Source: Bradyrhizobium sp. 149
GTDB lineage: Bacteria > Pseudomonadota > Alphaproteobacteria > Rhizobiales > Xanthobacteraceae
Assembly: GCF_023073915.1 (NCBI RefSeq)
Contig: NZ_JADPKK010000023.1
Coordinates: 496,001-560,000 of the forward strand
Length of the DNA: 64,000 nucleotides
Reading direction: 5' to 3'
The notes under the pieces were generated by a model. The model did not search any database. It was not told where the DNA came from and saw only the letters and a program-made list of their open reading frames with translations. This document shows, in pieces, positions 34,341 through 42,727 of this stretch (position 1 is its first letter; every line of letters starts with the position of its first letter). Made by a program: the position numbers and the translations under genes.

Positions 34341-35801
34341 CTAACGCCCGAGCCGGTCCAGGCGCTCCGACCAGGGGTCATCTTCGCTCGCGATGGGATC
34401 GTTCGTGATCAGCAGCAGGCGATCGCTGCCTGCGGCCGCATCCCAATGCGGCAGGTCAGCGCCGTTGGGATCGCCGCTCCTCGCGAAATTGATCCAGTAG
34501 GCGCGCATGCGGCTTGCGACGTCGCGATCCCCTCGTGACAAGATACCCGCCCCGGGCACGCCTTCCACGCCGAAGATGAACTGCAATTCCCGCCCGTGAC
34601 CACCCTCGGGATTTGCGCGCCGTGCCTCCGGCACATAGGCGAAGCGATAGCGAAAGGTCGGCGCTCCGCTGGCGGCATGCAGACGCGCCAGCAGTCTCAC
34701 CGGCTCGGAGAAGACCTTGTCGGTGTAGAACCTCGCCGCGCGGTCCGAAGGTCTGGCGACATCGGGGTAAAGCTTGCGCAGTTCATCGCTCGTGATGCCT
34801 GACGACGCCAGCTCTTCCCTGATATCGAGCTCGCTGTCGAAACCCGTCTCGTCGTCGTTCGACCCGATAATCAGGGGAATGCGGCTCTCATGTCCGGCCG
34901 CGAAGCCTGCGGCGATCTCCTCGCTCACCAGACTTCCATCGATCGTCGGCGCGAAGCTGCGCGGCGATTCTTCCAGCAGATGTTTTTCGGCGGCGAGCAG
35001 ATCTCGCGGCTCGGCTGCGCGCAAATCAGCCTGCCGCCCAAGCGCCGCCACGAATTGCCGGCCCACAATTTCGGCCTCTTGCGCCGAGCGCAGGCGCGCA
35101 CGGCCAGGGACCGATTGCAGAATGGCTTTCTGAAAGAGCGCGCGAGATCGCGTAGACAGCATCAGCAGCGCGATCGAGGTCGCGCCTGCGCCGCTGCCAA
35201 ACAAGGTGACATTGTCGGGATCGCCGCCGAAAGCCGCGATGTTGTCGTGCACCCAATGCAAGGCGGCGATCTGGTCCATCAGGCCGTAATTGCCGGAGCC
35301 GCCTTCGAACAGCGCGGGATCGGTGAACCAGCCGAACACGCCGAGGCGAAAATTGACGGTCACCACGATGAGACCGGCCTGCGCGAGCCTGCCACCGTCG
35401 AACAGCGGATCGTTCGCGGTGCCACTGGCGAAAGCGCCATCGTGGATGAACAGCATCACCGGCAGCGGGCCATCGATCCCGAACGGACGGAACACGTTCA
35501 GCGTGAGGCAATCCTCGCTCGCGCCCGGCAGCGACGGCTGAAGACACGGTGCGCCATAGGCATAGGCGGTGCGCATCTCCGAACTCTCGGGCGTCGCCTG
35601 CGGCGGACGCCAGCGCAGCGGCCCGACCGGCGCGGCCGCGTAAGCCAGTCCCTTGAACGAGGCTACCTCGCCTTCGACGGCGCCAAGCATCTGCCCTTCG
35701 CGCGTCAGCGCGAACGGAAACTGGCCGACCGGCTGGCCCACGGCCGAGCCGTTGCAACAGAGGACGAGAGACGTCGCAAAAAGCGCGAGCACGAACCGCA
35801 T
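34341..35801 (-). CDS. type-B carboxylesterase family protein, catalytic serine apparently lost
   Basis: 486 residues from the ATG at 35801 (a GTG seven codons earlier is an alternative). A signal peptide ends near VGQP. The fold is clear: ASFKGLAYAAAPVGPLRW, SEDCLTLNVFRP (residues 95-99 hold the SEDCL signature), LIVVTVNFRLGVFGWF and NYGLMDQIAALHWVHDNIAAFGGDPDNVTLFG. At the nucleophile elbow, where the family has GESAGG, this protein reads GSGAGA (from Gly202): the Glu is Ser and the catalytic Ser is Gly204. The oxyanion loop HGGGF is changed to HDGAF (120-124). The later acid (NDDETGF) and His (GGHGRELQF) regions remain. So it is probably exported but not a normal esterase; it may bind ligands or use another chemistry. 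Confidence 0.85.
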   Translation of the reverse strand: MRFVLALFATSLVLCCNGSAVGQPVGQFPFALTREGQMLGAVEGEVASFKGLAYAAAPVGPLRWRPPQATPESSEMRTAYAYGAPCLQPSLPGASEDCLTLNVFRPFGIDGPLPVMLFIHDGAFASGTANDPLFDGGRLAQAGLIVVTVNFRLGVFGWFTDPALFEGGSGNYGLMDQIAALHWVHDNIAAFGGDPDNVTLFGSGAGATSIALLMLSTRSRALFQKAILQSVPGRARLRSAQEAEIVGRQFVAALGRQADLRAAEPRDLLAAEKHLLEESPRSFAPTIDGSLVSEEIAAGFAAGHESRIPLIIGSNDDETGFDSELDIREELASSGITSDELRKLYPDVARPSDRAARFYTDKVFSEPVRLLARLHAASGAPTFRYRFAYVPEARRANPEGGHGRELQFIFGVEGVPGAGILSRGDRDVASRMRAYWINFARSGDPNGADLPHWDAAAGSDRLLLITNDPIASEDDPWSERLDRLGR

Positions 35802-35881
35802 CTTCGGAGCATCTCGATGCACGGAAGGATTTGGGCAGGTTATGTCCGCGGCCCACCGCAGGGCAAGCGTCGCAACTGCGC

Positions 35882-36091
35882 CTAGCTCCCTTTCGCGATA
35901 AGCTCCGCCAGTGCGTGACGTGCGATGATGCCGAGTTCACCGAGCGTCGAGTGACCGGACTGCGCCGCCTCGATCAGGCGTTCTGCGATGAACCTGCGGC
36001 TGTCGTGATCGCCACCGTACGGCAGCTGGCGGCACGTCTCCTCCAGGACGACGTCCATGTTCGCTTTGGTTCGCTCACTCAACTCTGTCAT
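35882..36091 (-). CDS. short conserved hypothetical protein
   Basis: 69 residues from the ATG at 36091 (MTELSERTKANMDVVLEE). All-helical in appearance with GGDHDSRRFIAERLIEAA and GHSTLGELGIIARHALAEL. I recognise this type as a short protein widespread in Bradyrhizobium, of unknown role. The frame is open up to 36322 but without a site. Confidence 0.65.
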   Translation of the reverse strand: MTELSERTKANMDVVLEETCRQLPYGGDHDSRRFIAERLIEAAQSGHSTLGELGIIARHALAELIAKGS

Positions 36092-36320
36092 GACGCCCTG
36101 GAAACGCGTGGCTTGTAGCCGCAAGCATACACAGACGGATCGTCCATGATTAGCCCGGGTAATCACGGCCATTGTGCATCGCGATGCGTGCATTGAAGCA
36201 ACGTTCGCGCGGCCATGATGAAGCCGCAAACGGCTACCGAAGATTGCACTTGCTCTGATGACAAGCCAAGCCTGCGGCGATAGCCTGCCGGGCAAAACAA
36301 AACACACGGGAGGAAATGCC

Positions 36321-39011
36321 ATGCCGGATGCAATGGTCGCTGCACGTGCCTCTGACGCGGGACGCGGAACCAGCCAGCAGGTCGATGTTGCCGTGGTCGG
36401 CGCCGGATTTGCCGGCCTCTATCTTCTCCATCGGCTGCGCAAGGCCGGCCTCACGGCGCTCGGCCTCGAAGAAGCCGGCGATGTCGGCGGCACCTGGTAC
36501 TGGAACCGATATCCCGGGGCGCGCTGCGACATCCAGACCATCGATTACAGCTACACTTTCGATCCGGACCTCGAGACGGCCTGGACCTGGTCGGAGAAAT
36601 ACGCAACCCAGCCCGAGATCCTGCGCTATCTCGGCTTTGTCGCCGACCGCTACGATCTCAGGCGCGACATCCGCTTCGAGACCAAGGTCACGGAAGCGAC
36701 ATGGGACGAGGCGACCGAACGCTGGCAGCTCACCACCGACAATGGCGCACCGGTCTCCTGCCGCCATTACATCATGGCCACCGGCTGCCTCTCGGCGCCG
36801 AAGCCGCCGGAAATCGAAGGCGTCAAGGATTTTGGCGGCGAGGTCTATTTCACCGGGCGCTGGCCGCATCATGGCGTCGACCTCGCCGGCAAGCGCGTCG
36901 CTGTGATCGGCACGGGATCGTCGGCCATCCAGTCGATCCCGCTGATCGCCGAGCAGGCCGCGCACCTGACCGTGTTCCAGCGCACGCCGAATTTCGCGCT
37001 GCCGGCACACAACGGTCCCGCACCGTCGGATCGCGCGAGCCTCCTGCAAAGCGACCGTGCGGCCTATCGCGAGCAGGCGCGCCTGTCGATGGCGGGCGTG
37101 CCCTATCCGCAGCAGACCGCGGTGAGCTGGCAGCTCAGCGATGCCGAGCGGCGCGCGCGCTTCGAGGAAGCCTGGGGCAAGGGCGACCTCGTCTATATCC
37201 TCACGCAGCTCTGGGCCGACCAGGCCGTCGATGTCGACGGCAACAAGCTGATCTGCGACCTCATCCGCGAGAAGATCTCCGCGGCCGTGAAAGATCCGGA
37301 GACGGCGGCAGCGCTGATGCCGCACGATCATCCCTTCGGTGCAAAACGCCCCTGCCTCGATACCAACTATTATGCGACCTACAACCGGCCGAACGTCACG
37401 CTGGTCAATCTGCGTCAGGAGCCGATCAAGGCGATCATCGCAAGCGGCATCACGACGTCCAGGCGCAGTGTCGACGTCGATGTCATCGTGTTCGCGACCG
37501 GCTTCGACGCCATGACCGGCGCGATCCGCGCCGTGCATCCGATCACCGGACGTGGCGGCAAGTCGCTCACCGATGTCTGGGCACAGGGGCCGCAGACCTA
37601 TCTCGGGCTCACTGTGGCAGGCTTCCCGAACTTCTTCATGATCACCGGACCCGGCAGCCCGTCGGTGCTGTCGAATATGGCGGTGTCGATCGAGCAGCAT
37701 GTCGACTGGGTCGTCGACCGGCTCAAGGCCCTGCACGACGCCGGTTTCACCACGATCGAGCCGACCGAGACGGCGCAGGCCGGCTGGGGCCGGCACATGG
37801 TCGATTGCTCGATGGTGACGCTGCACCGGCTCGCCAACACCTGGTACACGGGCGCCAACGTGCCCGGCAAGGTGCAGGGCCTGATGCCCTATACCGGCGG
37901 CGTCGGCCCCTATCGCAGCATCTGCGACGAGGTGGTCAGCCGCGGCATGCTCGGCTTCAAGCTGACCGGCCCCAATATCGCCGCGCAATGCAATGACGGC
38001 GAGGTGGTGCGCTTGCAGCCGGATGTGCGGCTGGTGCTGAACCTGCTGGCATCGCTCAACCTGCCGCCGATCGAGTCGATGGGCGCGCTTGGTGCCCGCG
38101 CCTTCGTCGACGAGTTCAACAAGGGCCGCCCGGCGGGACGGCCGATCGGCGACATCGTCGACGGCACCCTGCCCGGCGCCGACGGCCCGCTGGCTTACCG
38201 CGTCTACAAGCCTGCGACGCCCGGGCCGCATCCGGTGGTGGTCTATTTCCACGGCGGCGGCTGGGTGCTCGGCGACGAGCAGTCGGACGATCCGTTCTGC
38301 CGGGACATGGTGCGGCGGACCGGCATGATGCTCGTCAGCGTCGGCTATCGTCATGCGCCCGAGCATCGTTTCCCGACCGCAGCCGAAGACGGCTATGCGG
38401 CAACGCGCTGGATCGCCGAGCACGCCGCCGATCTCGGCGGCAAACCGGGTCCGGTGCTGGTCGCGGGCTGGAGCGCCGGCGGCAACATCGCCGCCGTCAC
38501 CTGTCAGCTTGCCCGCGATCGCGGCGGCCCGGAGATCGCCGGCCAGCTCCTGATCTGCCCGGTCACCGACTGCACCTTTGACCGCCCCTCCTACAACGAC
38601 AATGCGACCGGCTATTTCCTGACCCGCTCGCTGATGTACTGGTTCTGGGATCTCTATTGCTCGCCGGCCGACCGCACCGATCCGCGGGTGTCGCCGCTCC
38701 GCGGCAAGGTCTCAGGCTTGCCGCCGGCCTTCGTCGTCACCTGCGAATTCGATCCCCTGCGCGACGAAGGCATCGCCTATGCCGAAGCGATGGCAGCCGC
38801 CGGCGTTCCGGTCGAGCAGCTCAAGGCGCGCGGTCATTTCCATTCGTCCTTCACCATGGTGGACGTGGTGATCACCGGGGTCTCCGGCCGGGTGCAGATG
38901 GCTGGGGCCTTGCGGCGCTTCGCCGGGCTTCCGCCCGAGCTTGGTCGCGGCGATGAAACCAGCCACGGCCGCACCAGTCCCGGCCACAGAATCGCGGCGG
39001 CCGCGAGCTGA
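36321..39011 (+). CDS. Baeyer-Villiger monooxygenase fused to an alpha/beta-hydrolase (HSL-type esterase)
   Basis: 896 residues from the ATG at 36321, with GGGAGGAAA 6 bases upstream; an in-frame ATG at 36258 is weaker. The N-terminal ~560 residues are a flavin monooxygenase. GAGFAG at 27-32 binds FAD, GTGSSA at 197-202 binds NADPH, and FTGRWPHHGVD at 177-187 fits the Baeyer-Villiger fingerprint FxGxxxHxxx(W/D). From about 600 a hormone-sensitive-lipase-type esterase follows: HGGG oxyanion loop at 644-647, nucleophile GWSAG with Ser718, Asp811 in EFDPLRDEG and His841 in HFHSSF. The two halves make chemical sense together: the oxygenase turns a ketone into an ester or lactone, and the esterase cleaves it. 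The ketone is unknown. It stands alone on the plus strand. Confidence 0.93.
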   Translation: MPDAMVAARASDAGRGTSQQVDVAVVGAGFAGLYLLHRLRKAGLTALGLEEAGDVGGTWYWNRYPGARCDIQTIDYSYTFDPDLETAWTWSEKYATQPEILRYLGFVADRYDLRRDIRFETKVTEATWDEATERWQLTTDNGAPVSCRHYIMATGCLSAPKPPEIEGVKDFGGEVYFTGRWPHHGVDLAGKRVAVIGTGSSAIQSIPLIAEQAAHLTVFQRTPNFALPAHNGPAPSDRASLLQSDRAAYREQARLSMAGVPYPQQTAVSWQLSDAERRARFEEAWGKGDLVYILTQLWADQAVDVDGNKLICDLIREKISAAVKDPETAAALMPHDHPFGAKRPCLDTNYYATYNRPNVTLVNLRQEPIKAIIASGITTSRRSVDVDVIVFATGFDAMTGAIRAVHPITGRGGKSLTDVWAQGPQTYLGLTVAGFPNFFMITGPGSPSVLSNMAVSIEQHVDWVVDRLKALHDAGFTTIEPTETAQAGWGRHMVDCSMVTLHRLANTWYTGANVPGKVQGLMPYTGGVGPYRSICDEVVSRGMLGFKLTGPNIAAQCNDGEVVRLQPDVRLVLNLLASLNLPPIESMGALGARAFVDEFNKGRPAGRPIGDIVDGTLPGADGPLAYRVYKPATPGPHPVVVYFHGGGWVLGDEQSDDPFCRDMVRRTGMMLVSVGYRHAPEHRFPTAAEDGYAATRWIAEHAADLGGKPGPVLVAGWSAGGNIAAVTCQLARDRGGPEIAGQLLICPVTDCTFDRPSYNDNATGYFLTRSLMYWFWDLYCSPADRTDPRVSPLRGKVSGLPPAFVVTCEFDPLRDEGIAYAEAMAAAGVPVEQLKARGHFHSSFTMVDVVITGVSGRVQMAGALRRFAGLPPELGRGDETSHGRTSPGHRIAAAAS

Positions 39012-39136
39012 CGGCGAACGCCGGGAACTATTTCCCCGTCATCGCGTTTGCTGCTGTGGCATCGAGATGAAGCGATGGGTGTAGGCCCCGGCACGCAGCT
39101 GAGCGTGCTGGGGCTGTTTTTGCGTGAGGCGGGACG

Positions 39137-39409
39137 ATGGGGGACGTGGTTGGGGACTCAAAGGTCGATTTTGGTGTCCTTGCGGTGTTGTATAAATGGC
39201 CGTCGCTTGCGAACCAGCGGCGGTCGGACAGAGCGTCCTACCAGGTGAGCGAGGGCACGCTCGACGAATGCATCTCGGCGTTCATGGCGAAGCCGGCCGC
39301 AACCAGGCATCTGTATGAGATCCGCACGATCGCCCAGCCGCCGCTGGTCACGGACATCCTCTCGCCCGAGCACGTCACCGAGCTGGCGCGGCTGAGAGAA
39401 TTTCTCTGA
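39137..39409 (+). CDS. conserved hypothetical protein
   Basis: 90 residues. The conserved core reads YQVSEGTLDECISAFMAKP, then TRHLYEIRTIAQPPLV and SPEHVTELARLREFL. I recall this arrangement from short Bradyrhizobium proteins with no assigned function. There is no signal peptide or membrane helix. Start at the ATG at 39137; the preceding GGGACGATGGGGGAC is only a fair ribosome site. Confidence 0.65.
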   Translation: MGDVVGDSKVDFGVLAVLYKWPSLANQRRSDRASYQVSEGTLDECISAFMAKPAATRHLYEIRTIAQPPLVTDILSPEHVTELARLREFL

Positions 39410-39488
39410 TCCTTGCGGAAGCACCGATCGAGCGCAGGAACCTTCTTCCGGTTTTTCCCGTTGATGGTGATCGGAAGCGAAGGCGTGA

Positions 39489-39803
39489 GTGCCTCACATG
39501 CTTGAAGCCGGCGTGCCAGCCCCGGTCGTGCCCTATGGCGCAGACCAGACCCTGTTCGTGGTGATCGACCGCCTCGACAAGGCGACCGAGATCCGCATCG
39601 AGCGAAGCGATCTCGACGCCACGATCGGCGAGCTCGTCGCCGGCTGCTTCAACGATCCCATCAAGGTCATCTCGTTCAACACGCTCGAGCACTGGATGAA
39701 GGACATCTCGACCGACGTCGCCGGCGAGATTCGGGCGCGCTGCGACATCGATGGCGTGACGCTGCCCGATTATCTCAGCGACTTCGTCGAGAGCTATAGC
39801 TGA
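39489..39803 (+). CDS. conserved hypothetical protein
   Basis: 104 residues if the GTG at 39489 is used, 101 from the ATG at 39498. Sequence is acidic with GADQTLFVVIDRLDKATEI, RSDLDATIGELVAGCFNDP, VISFNTLEHWMKDISTDVAGE and a C-terminus CDIDGVTLPDYLSDFVESY. There are no motifs I can tie to a reaction. It follows the 90-residue protein gene by 79 bases and could share its transcript. Confidence 0.6.
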   Translation: MPHMLEAGVPAPVVPYGADQTLFVVIDRLDKATEIRIERSDLDATIGELVAGCFNDPIKVISFNTLEHWMKDISTDVAGEIRARCDIDGVTLPDYLSDFVESYS

Positions 39804-39815
39804 GCGCGCGGGGAA

Positions 39816-40028
39816 TCAGGCGCGCCGATATTTGCCGGCGATGACCTCGATCTCGCGGCGGCGTTCGCCGGCGAAGATCAGCAGCTTTTCAATAGTAGAT
39901 GTATCCGTGATCCGTTTCGCGAGCCGCTCGGCGCGTGCGGCTTGGTCCTCGAGATACTGGATCGTACTCAAACGCCGCCCCCCCCAAAAGAATTCCGACT
40001 TGGAGTCCCGAATTGTCTCGGTATCCAT
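39816..40028 (-). CDS. conserved hypothetical protein, helical
   Basis: 70 residues starting MDTETIRDSKSEF. A helical pattern LEDQAARAERLAKRITD, then EKLLIFAGERRREIEVIA. It has no membrane segment. Proteins of this type are common small cytoplasmic proteins in rhizobia without known role. Convergent with the preceding gene (12-base gap). Confidence 0.6.
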   Translation of the reverse strand: MDTETIRDSKSEFFWGGRRLSTIQYLEDQAARAERLAKRITDTSTIEKLLIFAGERRREIEVIAGKYRRA

Positions 40029-40090
40029 CGTGCAGTGGGGGCGGCTAACAGCCGGTTAAGCAGATCGTCTCGGATCGATGAGAACCGCGC

Positions 40091-40609
40091 TTATCGCACC
40101 ACGTCGAGCCGAACATTGGTGACGCCCTTGTCGACCATGCCGAGCGCCTCGGCCGCGGAGGGAGAGATGTCGACCACGCGTCCGCGAACATAAGGCCCGC
40201 GATCGTTGATCCTGACGGTCACGAAGCGACCGGATGAGACCTCGGTGACGCGCAGCTTCGTGCCGAACGGCAGGGAGGGATGGGCCGCGGTCAATTCGTT
40301 CCTGTCGAACCTCTCGCCGCTCGCCGTCTCCGTGTCCGAATAGAAGCTGGCGACGCCATGCGAGACGCTTTGCTTGGCCTCGCCGTCTGGGATGCGCGCC
40401 CGGCTGATCGGACGCGGATGCAGTGCCGCCACCCTATGCGGGCGCTCGACGGTTGCCTGCCTGCTGGTGCCGGCCAGGTCGGCCTTCTGACGACCGACCG
40501 GCGATTGGGCACACGCCGCAAGCGACGCCGCACCGATGATGGCGAGCAATACCCGGCACAGGGTTGCCAGCGAAATCCGGGCATTTTCGGTACGTGCAAA
40601 GTGAGACAT
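40091..40609 (-). CDS. rlpA: RlpA-like lipoprotein
   Basis: 172 residues from the ATG at 40609, with GGAGG 6 bases upstream; the frame opens at 40801 without a site. The signal ends in a lipobox ASLAACAQ, so the Cys near residue 34 should be lipidated and the protein anchored in a membrane. After a Pro/Arg-rich linker, the DPBB domain follows: HGVASFYSDTETASGERFD, LTAAHPSLPFGTKLRVT, VTVRINDRGPYVRGRVVDIS and AAEALGMVDKGVTNVRL. Like the other RlpA in the window it lacks a SPOR domain. It probably acts on peptidoglycan. Confidence 0.87.
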   Translation of the reverse strand: MSHFARTENARISLATLCRVLLAIIGAASLAACAQSPVGRQKADLAGTSRQATVERPHRVAALHPRPISRARIPDGEAKQSVSHGVASFYSDTETASGERFDRNELTAAHPSLPFGTKLRVTEVSSGRFVTVRINDRGPYVRGRVVDISPSAAEALGMVDKGVTNVRLDVVR

Positions 40610-40912
40610 GATGCGCCTCCGAATGCCCGGAGTTTCGGTGGGCAATGAGGGCAGAACCTTGTCGGAACAAAAGCACGCCTGAGGCCGCAGCCGTTTCGCA
40701 TTCAGCTGTGACGATTCCACCACAGTGGCTTGTCCTGAATCGAGACAGGCTCGCGGGATAAGCCCGCGCTCTCGCCTATGTGCACAGCCGACGAAGCCCA
40801 TCGCGCCGACACGCGGACCGTCAGGCTTTGCGAGGCCTCACCGCGCAACGGCGTTTCCACCTGAAATGGCATCGCTACGCTGACCTGGTTGCGGTTGGCC
40901 GGAGCCCCAGGC

Positions 40913-42565
40913 TCAGTACTTCGGCTCGTACATCTGGGACTGGACCAGTCCCTTCACGTCGTTGGGCGCGGGTCCGTCCGCGAGCCCGCGCTGATAGGCG
41001 ACGTCGGCGACGGCGGCGGCGATGCGGACCGAGACCTCGCGGATGCGCGGCAGCGCCGGATAGAGGCTGCCCTGCGCAAGATCGTCCTTGCCGACGCAAT
41101 CGGCGAGCGTGTGGGCGGCCGCCATGAACATCTCGTCCGTGACGAGGCGCGAGCGGCTGGCAATGACGCCGAGGCCGACGCCAGGGAAGATGTAGGAGTT
41201 GTTGCCCTGGCGCGGCACGAAGGTGCGGCCATTGAGCTTGACCGGGTCATACGGGCTGCCGCAGGCAAACAGCGCACGGCCCTCGGTGTAGCGATAGGCA
41301 TCCTCCGCCGAGCATTCGGCCTTCGAGGTCGGGTTGGAGAGCGCGAACACGATCGGCTGTTCGTTGAGCGCGGCCATCGCCTTGAGCACGTCGGGCGTGA
41401 AGGCGCCGCCGACCGCGGCAACGCCGATGATCGCCGTCGGCTTCAGCGTCCTGATCGCGGTGAGGAAGTCGGCGATCGGCGCCTGGTCCGCATGGGCATA
41501 ACGGAGCTTGTGGCCGGACAGGCCTTCACGGCCGCCGACGACGAGGCCGCGGGAATCCACCAGCCAGTTGCGCCGGAGCGCCTCGGCCTCGGAGGCGCCC
41601 TCCGCCATCATGGCGGACGTCACGAGATCGGCGATGCCGGTCGCGGCCTCGCCCGCGCCGAGGAACAGGATGCGCTGATCCCTCAGCTTGCCGCCGTTGA
41701 CGCGCAGCGCCGAAAACAGGCCGGCGAGCGCCACCGCCGCCGTGCCCTGGATGTCGTCGTTGAAGACGCAGGCTTCATCGCGGTATTTGTGCAGCAGCTT
41801 GAACGCCGAATGATTGGCAAAATCCTCGAACTGGATCAGCACACCCGGGAAGGTCTTTCGCGCGGCGACCATGAACTCGTCGACGAAGCTGTCATAGGCC
41901 TCGCCCGTGAGCCGACGCTCGCGCAGGCCAAGATAATACGGGTCTTTCAGGAGCTCTTCATTGTTGGTGCCGACGTCGAGCACGATCGGCAGGCACAGTT
42001 CGGGATGCACGCCCGCGCAGGCCGAATACAGCGAGAGCTTGCCGACGGGGATACCCATTCCGTTGGCGCCGAGATCGCCAAGTCCCAAAATGCGCTCGCC
42101 GTCGGTGACGACGATCAGCTTGGCCGGATAAGGCCAGTTCTTCAGGATTTCGGTGATCTGGCCCCGATCGCGCGAGGAGATGAACATGCCGCGCGGGCGC
42201 TGGAAGATCAGGCCGTATTTCTGGCAGGCGAGCCCGACCGTCGGCGTGTAGATGATCGGCTGGATCTCGTCGATATTGTCGACGACGACGCGGAAGAACA
42301 GCGCCTCGTTGCGGTCATGCAACGCATTCAGCGCGACGTATTTTTCGAGGTCGGTCGGCAGCGTGCGCAGATTGACGAGCACGCGCTCGACCTGGGTCTC
42401 CATCGTCAGCACGCAAGGCGGAAGCAGGCCGCGCAGGCCAAGCGTATCGCGCTCCTGCGCGGTGAAGGCGGTGCCCTTGTTGAGCAGGGGATCGCGCAGC
42501 AGTGTCATGCCGTGCATGGAATCGGACGATGTCGAATGGGCGCTGACCCGAGCAGGTCTATTCAC
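40913..42565 (-). CDS. NAD-type malic enzyme (oxaloacetate-decarboxylating)
   Basis: 550 residues from a GTG start with GGGGGA just ahead. Converts malate to pyruvate and CO2 with reduction of NAD(P). This is the short single-domain form (about 550), not the MaeB form fused to a phosphotransacetylase-like domain. Motifs: QPIIYTPTVGLACQKYG (substrate), ILGLGDLGANGMGIPVGKL (containing the catalytic Tyr/Lys region), FEDFANHSAFKLLHKYRDEACVFNDDIQGTAAV with the metal ligands and NAD-domain start, and ILFLGAGEAATGIADL (dinucleotide loop). The FALSNPTSKAECSAEDAY segment is diagnostic. The choice of NAD versus NADP is not settled by eye. In rhizobia the NAD form supports growth on C4-dicarboxylates, which fits the orphan dicarboxylate receptors in the window. 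Confidence 0.93.
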   Translation of the reverse strand: MNRPARVSAHSTSSDSMHGMTLLRDPLLNKGTAFTAQERDTLGLRGLLPPCVLTMETQVERVLVNLRTLPTDLEKYVALNALHDRNEALFFRVVVDNIDEIQPIIYTPTVGLACQKYGLIFQRPRGMFISSRDRGQITEILKNWPYPAKLIVVTDGERILGLGDLGANGMGIPVGKLSLYSACAGVHPELCLPIVLDVGTNNEELLKDPYYLGLRERRLTGEAYDSFVDEFMVAARKTFPGVLIQFEDFANHSAFKLLHKYRDEACVFNDDIQGTAAVALAGLFSALRVNGGKLRDQRILFLGAGEAATGIADLVTSAMMAEGASEAEALRRNWLVDSRGLVVGGREGLSGHKLRYAHADQAPIADFLTAIRTLKPTAIIGVAAVGGAFTPDVLKAMAALNEQPIVFALSNPTSKAECSAEDAYRYTEGRALFACGSPYDPVKLNGRTFVPRQGNNSYIFPGVGLGVIASRSRLVTDEMFMAAAHTLADCVGKDDLAQGSLYPALPRIREVSVRIAAAVADVAYQRGLADGPAPNDVKGLVQSQMYEPKY

Positions 42566-42727
42566 GAATTCCCCCAGGGAGTTTCTTATTGAACGGCCAG
42601 CATTGTCGGCCAGCGCTCACCTGAGATCAAGGACGCAGAAAACCGCGGCAGGGATTGTGATCTCGCACCGCAGCGAGACTTTCGTGACAGACGGCCGTCG
42701 TGCGCGCGAAAAGGTTAACGCCGTAAG

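Noticed and set aside
36234..38423. 729-residue minus-strand ORF opposite the oxygenase-esterase fusion
   Set aside because: Long only because of GC-biased codon use in the opposite gene; repeated His/Arg/Asp composition, no family motif.
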